This document shows positions 1-11,016 of a DNA stretch of 64,000 bases, piece after piece. A program made the translations under genes and the position numbers. The notes beneath the pieces are model-generated. The model did not search any database, was not told where the DNA came from, and was given only the letters and a program-made list of their open reading frames with translations. Source of the DNA: Paraphysomonas bandaiensis. Lineage: Eukaryota; Chrysophyceae. The stretch is from assembly GCA_965644295.1 (NCBI GenBank), contig CBFFRP010000433.1, positions 310,001 to 374,000 on the forward strand, given 5' to 3'. Position 1 is the first letter of the stretch. Each line of letters begins with the position of its first letter.

Positions 1-112
1 ACACTACACATAACTAATTAGAAGAATATTTAGCAAGAGCGGAACGAGAAAAATCCACAAATTGGCATATTTGGCCAACGTAACTACCACATCGTTAAAA
101 ACAATGGATTTT

Positions 113-1734
113 TTATTTCTTTTTCCCCTTTCCTTTCCCTTTTTTGCCTTTCTTGCCCTTCTTCCCAGAATCCTTGCGGAATATCTGCTCAAATAGAGGC
201 ATTGGAAGTGTCAGATCGACAAGAAACTCAGTAATTTTTGTGTTCTCTGGTCCCAGAGCAGGAATTAACACTGTAGCACCTTCTTCCCCTATATATATCT
301 GTTAATATCGACCACTGGCATGAAATATAGTGGGAATCTTTTCCATCTCACTACACAAGTCACGTAGACAACAGAAGAAGGAATGCAGCAATACCTATTC
401 TGTTCCACATGAGATCAACACTCGTTAAAGCAAGTGTGGGGTTCATTAAACAGTCTCTGAATCTCTCTAGCGCTTTCAAGTCATCCTCATCCTATAATAC
501 AGTGTAAAATATGAACTTTTCACAGGACTGTACATGACAACGCATATATTACACGCTGTATTACCACATCACCCTAATCAATACTATCAACATGTTTGTA
601 ACTTACATGCTCGATATTATTGTCTGCAAGCATTAGCTTCTCGCACTTTTCATTGACATATAGGCCTTTACATAGTTTGCCAAGACCGATACCGCCAAGT
701 TTATTACCGTTTAAATTAATCACCTCCAGGGCACTTCGTGCGTTCTCAAGTATATCAGAAATTGCATCTCCACCATTTTCGTCAATACCACAGTAACTAA
801 GGTGTATCTATGCGACAACACGTGTCATAAAAAAATCAGAAAACGGCGGTAGGCAATTACTTGTTTCAATGTACCATTGGTACGAAGTCCTTTGCAAAGT
901 TCAATAACACCTACAAAATTTACACACATATTTTAGTATGCGATTACTTTTTATATAAAGTCATATATATATTATCCCGAGCATCCCTGACGATATGATA
1001 CAAACGTACTTCGTACTCACCTTCAGTCCCAAGAGTGGAATTGTAGTCCAATTTCAGTGTAAGTAAGCTAAGGTTGTGTCTTCGTGACAATGCAGTGCCC
1101 AGTGCAAGCCCACCTCGTGGACCTATATTATTATCCAACAACTCTAAGTACTGAAGCTGTACATCAACACCTCCGAGACGTAGCACTTCAGCCTTCACGA
1201 CAAGTCAGATACACATTCGTACATGACAGTTATGACTTACAATAGATGCTGCCCCGTCATCAGCAATATTCGAACGCCAAATACGAATAGATTTTAACAA
1301 TTTATAAGGCCCTCCTTTCATGCCTTGTCCAGAACCCATGATAGCAGTCATTAATGCCCTCGTTCCCCCAGGTCCCAAGGGTCCAAAATCATCATCAATA
1401 ATAAGCTGCAAAGCAAACATTAAATTAATTATACATATATTTCATTATGATAATGATAATCCAATTGCAAACGATAATATTTACACGACGAGTTACATCT
1501 AGACACCTGTTCAATAGGAAAATTTTCCTCGTCATTCAGGCATTGGACAACCTTCCCATGTATCGGCATACCAATGAGTCTGATTATAGAACCATCACAA
1601 GGAACACTAAATTTAGATTTAATAACTCACTTGCAAAACTTCTGGTAGTTTTGCAGGAGCACTGCTGGGTCCTCTCCCTCGACTGCCTCACCTGGGCCTT
1701 TACTAGCCTTGTTATCCTTCTTTTTAGGGGGCAT
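113..1734 (-). CDS. Leucine-rich repeat (RNI-like) protein with Lys-rich tail, 8 exons
   Basis: Exons on the minus strand are 1631-1734, 1507-1606, 1241-1405, 1021-1192, 861-910, 607-807, 395-491 and 113-288; all joins are GT-AG and keep frame (354 aa). The protein begins MPPKKKDNKASKGPGEAVEG, then has a short unique region and ribonuclease-inhibitor type leucine-rich repeats such as LQYLELLDNNIGPRGGLALG, and ends in a Gly/Lys-rich tail before TAA. LRR proteins of this build with a basic MPPKKK start are common in ciliated protists, so a ciliary or cytoskeletal scaffold role is inferred, not shown. There is no signal peptide or membrane segment. Intron 1 is only 24 nt (1607-1630). The gene faces the MFS gene across a 0.5-kb promoter region. 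The family is clear; the function is unknown. Confidence 0.82.
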
Positions 1735-2242
1735 GACTTATTCCTTGCACTATGCTGAGTACAGTACCTCAGACAGAGCTACACACTAGGTAACACTAAT
1801 ACCCCTTACTTAAAATAAACGTTTAAAAGGAGAAGAACGGCAGTACATAGAAGTTACATATGAGCCCAAACAGCAACGCAACTATCATATACAACAAATA
1901 CACTACTGTGTATGGAAGGTTTGAGCCATTTTTTTGTAACAGCTCTAAAGTTTCTACGTGGTCTTGTTTAACCCATTTCTAATACCTGAAAATCTGAAAA
2001 TACATAATTTTTACTACATTGAGTGTTCAAAATTACTGTTTTCTAGACATAGGAGAGTTAAATTTGCGTTTATTCCTCATAGTTGTGATTCCTCATGGCA
2101 TGGTACTGTACTGATGCAGTCAGGAGATGTTATACAGCAGTACACAAGTACAGCAGAGCAGTACAACAATGATATAGCTACCAAGCACCTCCAGGAACCC
2201 ATATAGATAAAGCCTTCCAGCCCCATTAACCAAACAACTCAT
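1735..2242. promoter_or_regulatory. Divergent intergenic region between LRR and MFS genes
   Basis: This gap separates two divergent start codons and should hold both promoters. It is AT-rich. Near 2100-2175 it has several GTACTG/CAGTAC-type short palindromes, also seen upstream of the kinase/MOSC pair near 5600-5680. I see no TATA box I can defend. An 82-codon frame at 1958-2206 shows no coding character. Confidence 0.35.
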
Positions 2243-3992
2243 ATGGAGCTAATACACCAGGTCAATGACCTATTAGGAGAAGTCTTTGGAAACGTGGCTG
2301 GTCGTCATGTTAACTTCATCCGCTTCTTATCATCTATTGGATCCCATCAAAAACTAGCATTATTTATATTATTTTGTGTATATGCTAACGACCAGCTGTC
2401 AAGATATGTGATAAACTATCTATATGCAGAGCCTAGTAATGACTCTTATCACAGCATATCAATGGCTACGAATATATCATCTTTTGGGTATGGTAATGTT
2501 GTGGGGTTTGGATTTTCGCTTTCATTTGTGTTTTTTGGTGCATGGGTGGCAAGAATGATTAATCACCACAAGCCAAAGCACATGCTGTTGTTTGGGATGA
2601 TAACTTGGTGTGTTGGGACTCTCATGTTATCCCATGCTGTTGACTTTGGTCATTTAATGGGTTCTCGTATTATACTGGGTCTGGGGCAAGCTTTTTGTGC
2701 TCCTGCTGCGTATGCCTTGCTTGTCCACTACTTTCCTCAGGACGAATTCGCTCCCTTAGTGCGGTGTATTTTTGGTTATGGCTCATACGTTGGTATTGCG
2801 CTGAGCTCTCTGTCCTTATTGCTGCTGGAGGATTACGGCTGGAAATCCCTTGTGGAAATTATTTATATATCAGGGTTTGTTCTGGTCGTTCTCGTATATT
2901 TTGCCATTGATTCACCACCCAAACCCCCTCGTGCAAAGCTCAAGAAAGAAATTCGACCCGTATTATTAACACTGGAAGATGTATTTCTGGAAATCAGACG
3001 CAACAATGCGCTTATGGTACTGCTCTTTGCTGGATGCATCAGATTTATGGCTGAATATGTGCTCGTTAGTTTCTCACCATTATTTTTCCTAAACAAGTTT
3101 CCTGATCAGAAACTTTCATTTTGTATTTTGAATGCGCTGATAGTGGTATTTGTGGGCGGCATGTCTTCTTTACTGGGCAGTGCATCACCGGTTGTCCTTG
3201 CCCTTGACAAACCTGGGTGTGTACGCGGATCCTGTTCATTGTTAATCTTGTTAGTCATCTGTACACTGCTCGCTATTCCAGCATTATTGTTAATGCTTCT
3301 AATTCCATCTTTTTACGGGGCCATATTCGGGTTGTTTTTAGTTCATTTGCTAACTGAATGGTGGTTCCGCCCGTTTCTATTTATCTACCTCAGAGAGCTG
3401 TCACCGGAGGGTAGAAATATTGGTCTGGGATACCTAACTATGACTTCAACTCTCGCTGGATCTGTTGCTGCCAATGTGGTAGGGTATTTCATTGGACGCA
3501 AAGATGATAATCTTCATGGAAATGTTCATGTCCCACCGCGAAATGTGACAGTTACCATGGCATGGGCCACATGTGTGATATACTTTCTATCAGCTCTTCT
3601 GTTTACGGTAAGTGGACATTTTTGTTTACACCTATTTTTAGTACTGCCGGTAATGGAGTTAATCGTATATATACATTGCTCTATATACTGTGTATTTCAT
3701 ATTTTAGTATTTCCACTGCTACATTCAAACCTTTAGTTCCTGTGTGCCTTAAGAACTATTATTTTAGATTGTATACATCATGCTTGTGCAAGATGAGGAG
3801 AAGCTAGAGAAGAGGATTTTACAGCAGTCTGGCATGGATGAATCAGACGAAGAGGAGGGCGAGCACTCGCGCTTGTTATCAAGTAACACAGGAGATGACA
3901 TTGGCGATGATGAAGATGAGGGTAATAGGTGTAACAACGAATATACAGAAGATGAAGAGCTGTCAACTATGGAGTTGGAGGAAACAGTGTAA
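2243..3992 (+). CDS. Major facilitator superfamily transporter, 2 exons
   Basis: Exons 2243-3607 and 3768-3992 join in phase 0 through a GTAAGT...TTTTAG intron (529 aa). About twelve hydrophobic helices are visible, starting near KLALFILFCVYANDQLSRYV, with an MFS-like charged loop after helix 2 (ARMINHHKPKHMLLFGM), a central hydrophilic linker around residues 230-260, and the last helix formed across the intron (SALLFT|IVYIMLV). The C-terminal ~60 residues are highly acidic and cytosolic. MFS proteins move small solutes by uniport, symport or antiport. The sequence gives no substrate signature I recognise, so specificity is open. The retained-intron reading runs on to a stop at 3736 and replaces the acidic tail with a hydrophobic one. 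Confidence 0.85.
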
Positions 3993-4195
3993 TTTATTTC
4001 TAGTTAGCCATTAATTATTGTAATTCAGTATACAAGTTCGTCATTCAGTACCGAATATCTATGTTCACTCTATTTCCCGAAAGATGTACCTCGATATAGT
4101 TATTACCAACATATCAATACATAATAGCTAAGCTATATATTAACATCACAGCATTAATATAAAAAAGATTGGGTCATCTATAGAGAAAATACTAC
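3993..4195. other. Convergent 3' intergenic spacer
   Basis: About 200 bp of AT-rich DNA between the stop codons of the MFS gene (+) and the kinase gene (-). It must carry both polyadenylation regions. No gene is visible. Confidence 0.5.
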
Positions 4196-5504
4196 TTATC
4201 GTGCATCATAACTCACCGAGAGTATATCAACAAGGTAGTCGTAGTCAGGAGTGCTAGTAAAATTTAATGATTCCATATGCTCAAAATACAAACGTAGATA
4301 TTCTGGAAGCAGCTCCTTATATTTAGGCGCATTTAGAATATTATATGAAATAGTTTCCATATAAGCAGAAAGTTGTGGTTTCTTTTCGATTCGAATCCAA
4401 GGTAAAGGTGGACTGTAGGAAGATCTATCAGGCGCACAGTTAAGAAAATAAGTATCAAAACAATTAGAATATGCCGAAGAGAGCATAATGAGAATGTATC
4501 CCAAGGATATCATATCGTCCCTTCGAGAACATCGTTTCCTTTTGTGGAAACATGGAGGAGAGTATCTATGTATAGGAACCCGGTATGGCACCGAGACTAG
4601 AGGTTTATGCGATAAAGATCCGTGCACATAACTGCGATATCTAGAGCATGAGTTGAAATCAATGAGATTCACCTGTAACCAAAATGTTAGAAATATACTT
4701 AGAGAAGGTCACAATTAATCCCACGCGGCAAGTCATATAGCACAGTACTCACTACACTGCTTCATCAATAACGTTTCCTACTACCTGATATGTGCCATTG
4801 CGAACAGCAAAGGCAATATTCCCCATATGAATATCATTATGGGTGTATGACTTGGCATGTAGCTGCTGTAGGTCCTTGATGGTACAAACACCAATAGCAT
4901 GAACATCTCGAACACTCCATGAACGATTTAACTTCTGGTGATAGCTGATTGATTTCCCCACCCGCTGCAACACCATGGCTTGAAAACTTTTATATCTACC
5001 ATACCAGTACTCCTTCACAAGATGTGTGCGATTGAGTCGACGATACATGTTGTGCTCTTTATGGAGCCTCTGGAGCTTTAACACGCTTTGGGGTATGCCA
5101 CTCAGATGTTTCGATGGGTCAATTATATTGGGCTTGATTGGCTTCCCGTTGTCGTCATCACGCTCAATGCTACTCATTTGATTAACCAAAGGAGTGAGTT
5201 TGATTACTACTTCTTCATTGGTATTGATATCGTATCCACTGTATACTGCAGACACGTATCCTTCGCCCAATAGTGCACCCATTTTATATAGAGGTGGACT
5301 TCCAACTAACTCTGAATGAGAAGATTCATACTGATAAATACCTGTATCTTTCATAGTAGATACAGTGTGTGGTTTATCAGTCAATTGGGAGGAGATGAGA
5401 GTCTGTATGGTGTACTGTACTAACAAGCACACTAAGACAGTGATAGCCACTGACAGTAGCAATACAGTATATTTGACTCTATATCCATGATGCAAAACTA
5501 TCAT
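4196..5504 (-). CDS. Membrane-anchored casein-kinase-1-like kinase or pseudokinase, 2 exons
   Basis: Exons 4758-5504 and 4196-4672 join in frame (407 aa). Residues about 11-35 form one N-terminal transmembrane helix, so the kinase domain follows a signal anchor. A glycine loop (GEGYVSAVYSG), a candidate ATP lysine (EVVIKL) and a catalytic loop HNDIHMGN are present. The metal-binding motif reads DFNS instead of DFG. A CK1/VRK-like RRDDMISLGY segment lies in the C-lobe. The catalytic Asp and Asn are kept but the usual Lys two residues after the Asp is His, and DFG Gly is lost, so activity is doubtful. The intron uses GTGTAG as donor; the stronger GTGAGT six bases on would create a stop. Two-exon structure is fairly safe; the exact donor less so. 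Confidence 0.72.
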
Positions 5505-5920
5505 AATAAGAAGTGTGAGAGGTATGATTGCATGGAATGGTTATATAGCTATGGAATGGAGGTGATGACACGAGGATAGGATGGAGTGAGATAGATATGC
5601 ATCAACAACAGTACAGCAGTGGTTGTACTACCGTACGGTGTACTATTGGATTGTACCAGAGTACAGAACTCTGCTGCATGAATCATGTATAGTATGTACA
5701 TTTCTACGAACTGACTGATGTACTCTGTATGTGTATCTTCCCACAGTGTACCAGTACGATGTATCTGTATCTTCTTCCCACAGCAGTTTGCATGGTATGG
5801 TGAAGCAGTGTGAGGATGTCTGTGTATGTCTATATATGTATATGTAACCTAACTCATATAACCATAACCATAACCATACAACTATTATAACTATTAACAT
5901 CATTCATACTTAATATTAAA
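5505..5920. promoter_or_regulatory. Divergent promoter region, kinase / MOSC
   Basis: The gap lies between the kinase start at 5504 and the MOSC start at 5921, read in opposite directions. It contains repeated short GTAC-centred palindromes (about 5605-5680) and ACCATA-type repeats just before the MOSC ATG. No gene is visible. Confidence 0.35.
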
Positions 5921-7093
5921 ATGAGTGTTGTCATACAGGAACTAATGATATACCCTATCAAAGCATGTCGTGGTGTTCGTGTGCAGAAGGCTCTCGTAAC
6001 CCAGCACGGTACCTTTCAACATGACAGAGAGTGGTGTATTGTTGACTCCTCTGGAAATAGATATCCTAAAATGCAAAGCTTATCACAGAGAAATTGTCCT
6101 GTGCTTGCATCAATTACTGTACAACTAGATGAGGATAATCTTACTCTAGAGGCCCCTGGTATGACCCCGTTGATAGTCAATCTAACGACCTCACGATCTA
6201 ATTCCTCTTTGGTACATATCGAGTGCGGCGGAGCGAGCACTACTAGTGCTGGTTCATGGCATCTCGGCGTTCTTGATGGCTTTGATGAAGGACAGGAAGC
6301 GGCTGATTGGCTAACGACTTACCTGAATAAAGCGGATACTAGCAAATCTAAAAAACCTATTGCACGGTACATGTTGGTGCGCGCTTCTAATACACGTTCT
6401 CTTGCACGATATGCGGGTCCCAATCAAGTACCTTACAATCCCGATATGAGTGCCCAACGCCTCGGTGAAGGCTCCCCTTTCCGCATGCAAGCAGTGCCCG
6501 TTGCTCCTCACGATGGCTTTTTATTTCACGATGTGGCACCGCTGCATGTTACTTCGATGGCATCATTCCGGGACCTACAATCCAAGATGACTTTATTGGA
6601 TCCAGCACCGAATAAAAGCGAGCTTGAAGCTTTTGATATTGAACACTTTAGGCCTAACGTGGTGGTAGGTGGGCCTCACCTGACCCCTTGGGAAGAAGAA
6701 AAGTGGAGTTCATTCCAGCTTGGACGAGAGACTTTTCGGCCCTTAAAAGGTTGCCCTCGCTGCACTGTACCTGCTAGAAACCCGCAGAATGGTCTTTTCT
6801 TGTTCGAATCTAAGCCACTTTTAGCTCCTCAAATGGCTCTCAGAAAGTTCTGGCCCGATAAATGCATAGATAAAGAGTGGGAGGAGGAGTGGCAAGGACC
6901 TATGTTCGGTATCTTTGTTGGTCACAATATCCCTGAAGACCAATTAAGTCGTCAGTGCATCTTAAATGTAGGTGATGAGGTAAAGGTTTTAAAGTACAAG
7001 GGGCAGTCGCCATGGTTGATGTTGATTCGTTGGATTATATTCGCTGGACTAGTGATAACTTTCATGGTCGTGGTATATGTATATTGTATATAG
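5921..7093 (+). CDS. MOSC-domain protein (mARC-like), C-terminally membrane-anchored
   Basis: Single exon of 390 aa. It carries a MOSC N-terminal beta-barrel (residues about 4-105; IYPIKACRGVRVQKA, then HDREWCIVD) and a MOSC domain (about 150-355), with FRPNVVVGG and a Cys-rich KGCPRCTVPARNP motif at about 277-287. In the mARC family a cysteine in that motif binds the molybdenum cofactor; Cys281 is the candidate. mARC enzymes reduce N-hydroxylated compounds with cytochrome b5 and its reductase. Residues about 366-388 form a C-terminal transmembrane helix, whereas animal mARC has its anchor at the N terminus. This would make it a tail-anchored protein with the domain in the cytosol (inference). 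It is intronless, unlike most neighbours. Confidence 0.85.
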   Translation: MSVVIQELMIYPIKACRGVRVQKALVTQHGTFQHDREWCIVDSSGNRYPKMQSLSQRNCPVLASITVQLDEDNLTLEAPGMTPLIVNLTTSRSNSSLVHIECGGASTTSAGSWHLGVLDGFDEGQEAADWLTTYLNKADTSKSKKPIARYMLVRASNTRSLARYAGPNQVPYNPDMSAQRLGEGSPFRMQAVPVAPHDGFLFHDVAPLHVTSMASFRDLQSKMTLLDPAPNKSELEAFDIEHFRPNVVVGGPHLTPWEEEKWSSFQLGRETFRPLKGCPRCTVPARNPQNGLFLFESKPLLAPQMALRKFWPDKCIDKEWEEEWQGPMFGIFVGHNIPEDQLSRQCILNVGDEVKVLKYKGQSPWLMLIRWIIFAGLVITFMVVVYVYCI

Positions 7094-7467
7094 AAGAAAG
7101 TACTGTATAAGTATGATGGGAAGTTCGTTAAAGGTGATCCACCAATTATATTTATTAATTTTAGATACAGCGGGGTATGCCGTCGTGTTTGTACATGTTC
7201 ATGATATCCTTTCAATTGTTACATTGCACTTGCACGTATGGCATTGATATAATCATTTATACTATATATATTATATATCCATAAAATATGGTGAAGTTTA
7301 AAGCTATGTGTGACTGCTTCACCTGGCTGAGGACAGGAGCTCTATTATTTATAATTTCTACCATTGTATGTACTTCGTCATGCATAGTGGTACATAATAC
7401 ATAATGCATAGTCATTAGTGGGCCTCAGGAGTAGTACCTGTAGATCCGTAGATACCCAGTAGCAACT
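7094..7467. other. Intergenic DNA after the MOSC gene
   Basis: AT-rich spacer with the MOSC 3' end. I see no coding frame or repeat in it before the transposon-like sequence begins near 7468. Confidence 0.4.
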
Positions 7468-7595
7468 GTCTTATATTAGCGAAAGACATTTAAGAGTCAG
7501 ATCTAATGTAGCAAAGCAATTTCACTAACACTTTCTTAACCTGATATCCTACTATTTAACGCTACAAAAGACAAAAGCTGCTTGTGTGTCACCGC

Positions 7596-8049
7596 CAGGG
7601 CTGCGTAACGATTGAATTGCACAGCATCAGTGCCCATACATTCAACGCCTCATCCCACCACTCTATCCAACTCACAGCCCACCCACCTAGAACTCGGTAC
7701 ACTCAGGGGCTTAATACAAAGCCCTGAGCCCCCTCCTAACCCAGTGGAGTCTCATCCCAAGGGGAGACCTCCAGATCACACGCGCCGGTGAGTCCCAGGA
7801 CACACGAGCATGGCGAGCCGTATAACACGCACTAAGAACGGAAGTGGTTGCACGACCTTGGTGCTTGCGGCGACGCACAAGCAGCTTCTGTAGCGTTAAA
7901 TAGTAGGATAAAAGAGTTTGTATTGATTAGTTAAGGGTAGAGGTCTAAATAGTATGTCTAGTATTCTTCTAGCCACTAGTTAGCTAATTAGTGCAGGTTT
8001 TCAACGCCTATTGCTAAATACTAAGACATTCAATATATACGCAGCCCTG
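7596..8049. mobile_element. Non-autonomous hAT-type element with 8-bp target duplication
   Basis: The element starts CAGGGCTGCGTA and ends with the inverted copy TACGCAGCCCTG. It is flanked on both sides by the 8-bp direct repeat GTCACCGC (7588-7595 and 8050-8057). CAGGG-type ends plus an 8-bp duplication are hallmarks of hAT transposons. The related sequence at about 50555 (one GTCACCGC running straight on into AAGCACCAAGG) acts as an empty-site control. The right half (about 7835-8018) contains another copy of a family A arm, so this element carries a piece of the very repeat it landed in. No transposase is encoded. Confidence 0.8.
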
Positions 8050-8114
8050 GTCACCGCAAGCGCCAAGGTGCAACCACTGTCGCTCTTGTAGACACCTAAT
8101 AGCTTAATAGGTAT

Positions 8115-8280
8115 CAGGGCTGCGAAACAATGAATTGCAATTAAATTGAAAATGTTTTTGAGCGACTAAATTGCGATTATCAGTTATAGCTCTCGCAATT
8201 ATAGTTGCAATTTAATTGCCAATTACCAGTTATTGTCAAATTGAATTAGCTACTACAAGCACTAATAGTACCATTCCAAA
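8115..8280. mobile_element. Second hAT-type end fragment
   Basis: CAGGGCTGCGAAACAATGAA at 8115 matches the terminal repeat of the element at 7596 for its first ten bases and again in the GAATTGCA block just inside. The following 100 bases are rich in CAATTAAATTG / CAATTTAATTG inverted repeats. I find no matching right end before 8790, so this is a truncated or very diverged copy. Confidence 0.45.
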
Positions 8281-8992
8281 GATGTCCATTAATGCGCAAG
8301 AACATGAGGTTCCATGCCATAGGTATATAGGTAGGCATATGATGTCCCTGTAGGTAGGTCGCAGTACTGATAGGTACATAATACGGTCCGCAGATGTTCG
8401 ACGTTCTACCTGCTGGTCATCGCGTCGTACTACAATAGTATTTCCCTTTCATCTATTCGAATTTCCCTCTCAACAAAGTCGGGCTCGCACTTCTTCGTGG
8501 TATATATCCCCGGGAAACTAACGTGAGTCGAATACATAGTCAGCAAATATTGTTCTACCCACTCAGAGCTGAATGCTTGTGTGCTACAAGGGATACTAAT
8601 TAGTGTCACTTGTGTAGACGTCTGTTGGCCTTTATGAATAAACAGACATCCGGGAATGGACCCACCTCAAGGGTAACCGGGATATTGGGTTGCCTGCAAA
8701 TATTCGGGATGAATTCACCTTAAGGACTCAAAAATTGTGAAGTCAGCAGGTATCAGGTATACCAACATTCTGCTTGCTCACTGCGTTTCTCTGAATGATA
8801 GAGCGAAAGTGGTTGCACCTTGGTGCTTGCGGTGACACACGAGCAGCTTTCGTAGCGTTAAAAAGTTGGATATCAGAGTTAAGCACTAGTTAGTTACAGG
8901 TAGCAGTCTATCTAGCATGACTAGTCTTCATCTAGCTACTTATCTAGTGCAGATTCTTGACACTTATTGCTAATAATAAGACATTCACTACT

Positions 8993-9344
8993 GTCTACAC
9001 AGATACGGAGTATGATCGGACCCAGCGGTATGCTATTCACTACAATTTGGATTCGGAATTGCTATTGTAATGATGCAGCACTTTCAAACGCCACGATGTT
9101 AACTGTCGACGCCCTCAACATATCTTCCATCCCATTAATATTTCGGTTTATGCATATCGTTCTTATATTATGTCATAGTGCACATCAGATAAACCTACAA
9201 CCCACAAGCACACGAAAAATACTGCAACAATCACTGTGTTGCCTTCTCTCGCTTTGGATAACTTCATAAATGTAATCATACAAAAATAACACTACATAGT
9301 ACCCAACTGAGCAACCAGCTAAGTACATGGTAACTTGATTTATA
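8993..9344. other. Intergenic DNA downstream of SPAG6
   Basis: Spacer between the transposon remnant and the SPAG6 stop codon at 9345. A 100-codon frame on the plus strand (8967-9269) shows no family signature and starts inside the repeat; I do not call it. Confidence 0.35.
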
Positions 9345-11016
9345 TCACGCTGACGGTTGATACTCGTCCACTTTCTGAAGTAGTGTCTTCGAGTAGTTCG
9401 GGCTGTAATATTCAACAACTTCCGGGGGATAGCAGTTATTGATGAGAACGATGTACTCTGATAACTTTCCGCCAACAGTCTCGTTAAGTTCTTGTAAAAA
9501 CTGTAGGCCTCCACTCTATACACAAATCTCATCATTACAAGCTGTTATAAGAAGTAAAACAGCAAGAGCTAACCTGGACAAACGACCGTCTGGCCTCCAC
9601 ATCATGGGGCAATAGCTGGGAAAACTGGCGCAACACATACTTTTGGACCTTGACTGGCGAATCTCTGAGCAGAGGCTGGAGAGCCTGAAGGTGTGTGCAT
9701 TTAGAGAGAATTGCCTTGAGGGCCCTTTTGGCCTTGGTTTTGAGGTCTTCTGATGATTCTTCATGCACCATACAAGCAAGTAGGTGACGCAGTACATCTC
9801 CTTCCGCCATGGCGCGTGCATGGTCTGGTGTGTGTCTGCCTATTTGACCAAGAGTCCAAGCACATGCAGCCTTAATATGATCTTCAGGTTCTGAAACTAG
9901 AGCATCTTTAAGGGGAGCAATCCCTTTAGAAACAATTGTAGCCAACGCAAGAGTTTCAGAGAAAGCGGAGATATATCCCAGAGCCATAATACCAGGAAGT
10001 TTATTGTTACCCTGTGATTCACTGACGTAGTCGACCAGTGCGGCAGCACCACCAGAATTAACGATAAGTTTCGCTAATTCTGGTGTGTGCTTTGCTACCT
10101 CACGAACACACATTGCGGCATTCTTTCGCACCATAACGTCGCTATCTTTGAGACAATTGAGAATATTGGGGAAAATTTCTGCTTCGACTACAACTTCAGC
10201 CAAATCCACTGAATGTTTCGAAATATGAGATAGAGCACCGCAGACTTGGCGCTTTAATTTAGCGTCAGGGTGGAGGATAAGAGGGGCAAGATAAGCAACT
10301 GCACCAGCATCCACGACCGCCTGAGCTAATTCCGGAGAGTGCTTACAGATATCGCTCATGGCGGAGGCAGCAATTCGCTTCAGGGTGATTTCAGGCTCTT
10401 GGATGCAGAGCACCATGAGAGGAACTGCCCCAGCATCCACAACATGCTGAGCCAGGTCTGGCGTGTGCTGGGCAATATACCCGATTGCCCAAGCAGCAGC
10501 CTCCTTGACAGTGGGATCAAATTCTTCGAGGCAAGGGACTAACGTTTCAAGAGCATTAGAATCGACGACAGCCTGGGCTAAGTCTGGAGAATGCTTGGCG
10601 ACAGCGCGCAACACAAACGCCGCCGCTTTTTTATAAAATCGCTACAAAAATACATTATAAAAGAATAATGATAACAACTTGAATCGCACATTTTGGTCTG
10701 ACAGCGAATACACAAGCTGCGGGAGGATCTCATTTCCTACTACACCCTCAGCTAAATCTTCGCTATAATTCGCTAAACGACCAAGAGCTAGAGCAGCCGT
10801 CTGCTGAATACTGGGAACCTAAATAAATATGAAAAAAATGGCCATCATTCAAAACTTATTGTGTACATTATCAAGTAAGAGAGGCCGAAGAAGCTGCATA
10901 ACTCCGGCATTATTCATTACTTCAATATTCTGAGGCCTGGTGGCTGCTTCTGCAACTGCTTGCACGAACTTGACGCGTGCACGCTGATACTCTTCAAAGT
11001 GTTGAAGAACTGACAT
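9345..11016 (-). CDS. SPAG6: Sperm-associated antigen 6 / PF16, axonemal armadillo protein, 4 exons
   Basis: Exons 10867-11016, 10690-10818, 9574-10641 and 9345-9515 join in phase 0 to 505 aa, close to the ~509 aa of animal SPAG6. The start MSVLQHFEEYQRARVKFVQA, the LATRPQNIE-like AATRPQNIEVMNNAGVMQLL segment and consecutive armadillo repeats (KHSPDLAQAVVDSNAL, KHTPELAKLIVNSGG, EPEDHIKAACAWTLGQIGR) follow the family along its whole length, ending in VEYYSPNYSKTLLQ. SPAG6/PF16 is a central-pair protein needed for central microtubule stability and flagellar motility. Its presence implies a motile flagellum in this organism. Introns of 48 and 48 nt separate exons 1-3. Two donors (GTACAC, GTGCGA) are weak, but family alignment fixes the joins. 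Confidence 0.95.

Larger units (their letters stand above)
7468..8992. mobile_element. Composite remnant of a long-TIR DNA element (family A), with nested insertions
   Basis: The left arm (7468-7595, resuming at 8058-8085) and the right arm (about 8790-8990) are inverted copies of the same sequence. Read inward, the arms share GTCTTATTATTAGC-type ends, a CTGATATCCTAC block, and GTCACCGCAAGCACCAAGG followed by TGCAACCACTTTCGCT. The inner part near 8470-8720 (CGGGAAACTAACGTGAG; GTGTCACTTGTGTAGACGTCT) also occurs in the copy at 50463-51202, which shows a repeat family. No transposase frame is present, so it is non-autonomous. A hAT-type element interrupts the left arm. Outer target duplications are not clear to me. 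Confidence 0.65.

Noticed and set aside
1958-2206. 82-codon frame upstream of the MFS gene
   Set aside because: No family signature, start context or conserved composition; lies in a promoter gap.
7596-8049. CRISPR-like or tRNA-like structure suggested by repeated palindromes
   Set aside because: The repeats are paired transposon ends with a target duplication; there are no regular spacers and no tRNA fold.
8967-9269. 100-codon frame next to the transposon remnant
   Set aside because: Starts within the repeat, no recognisable product.
9516-9821. Minus-strand frame overlapping SPAG6
   Set aside because: Shadow frame of a confidently identified gene.
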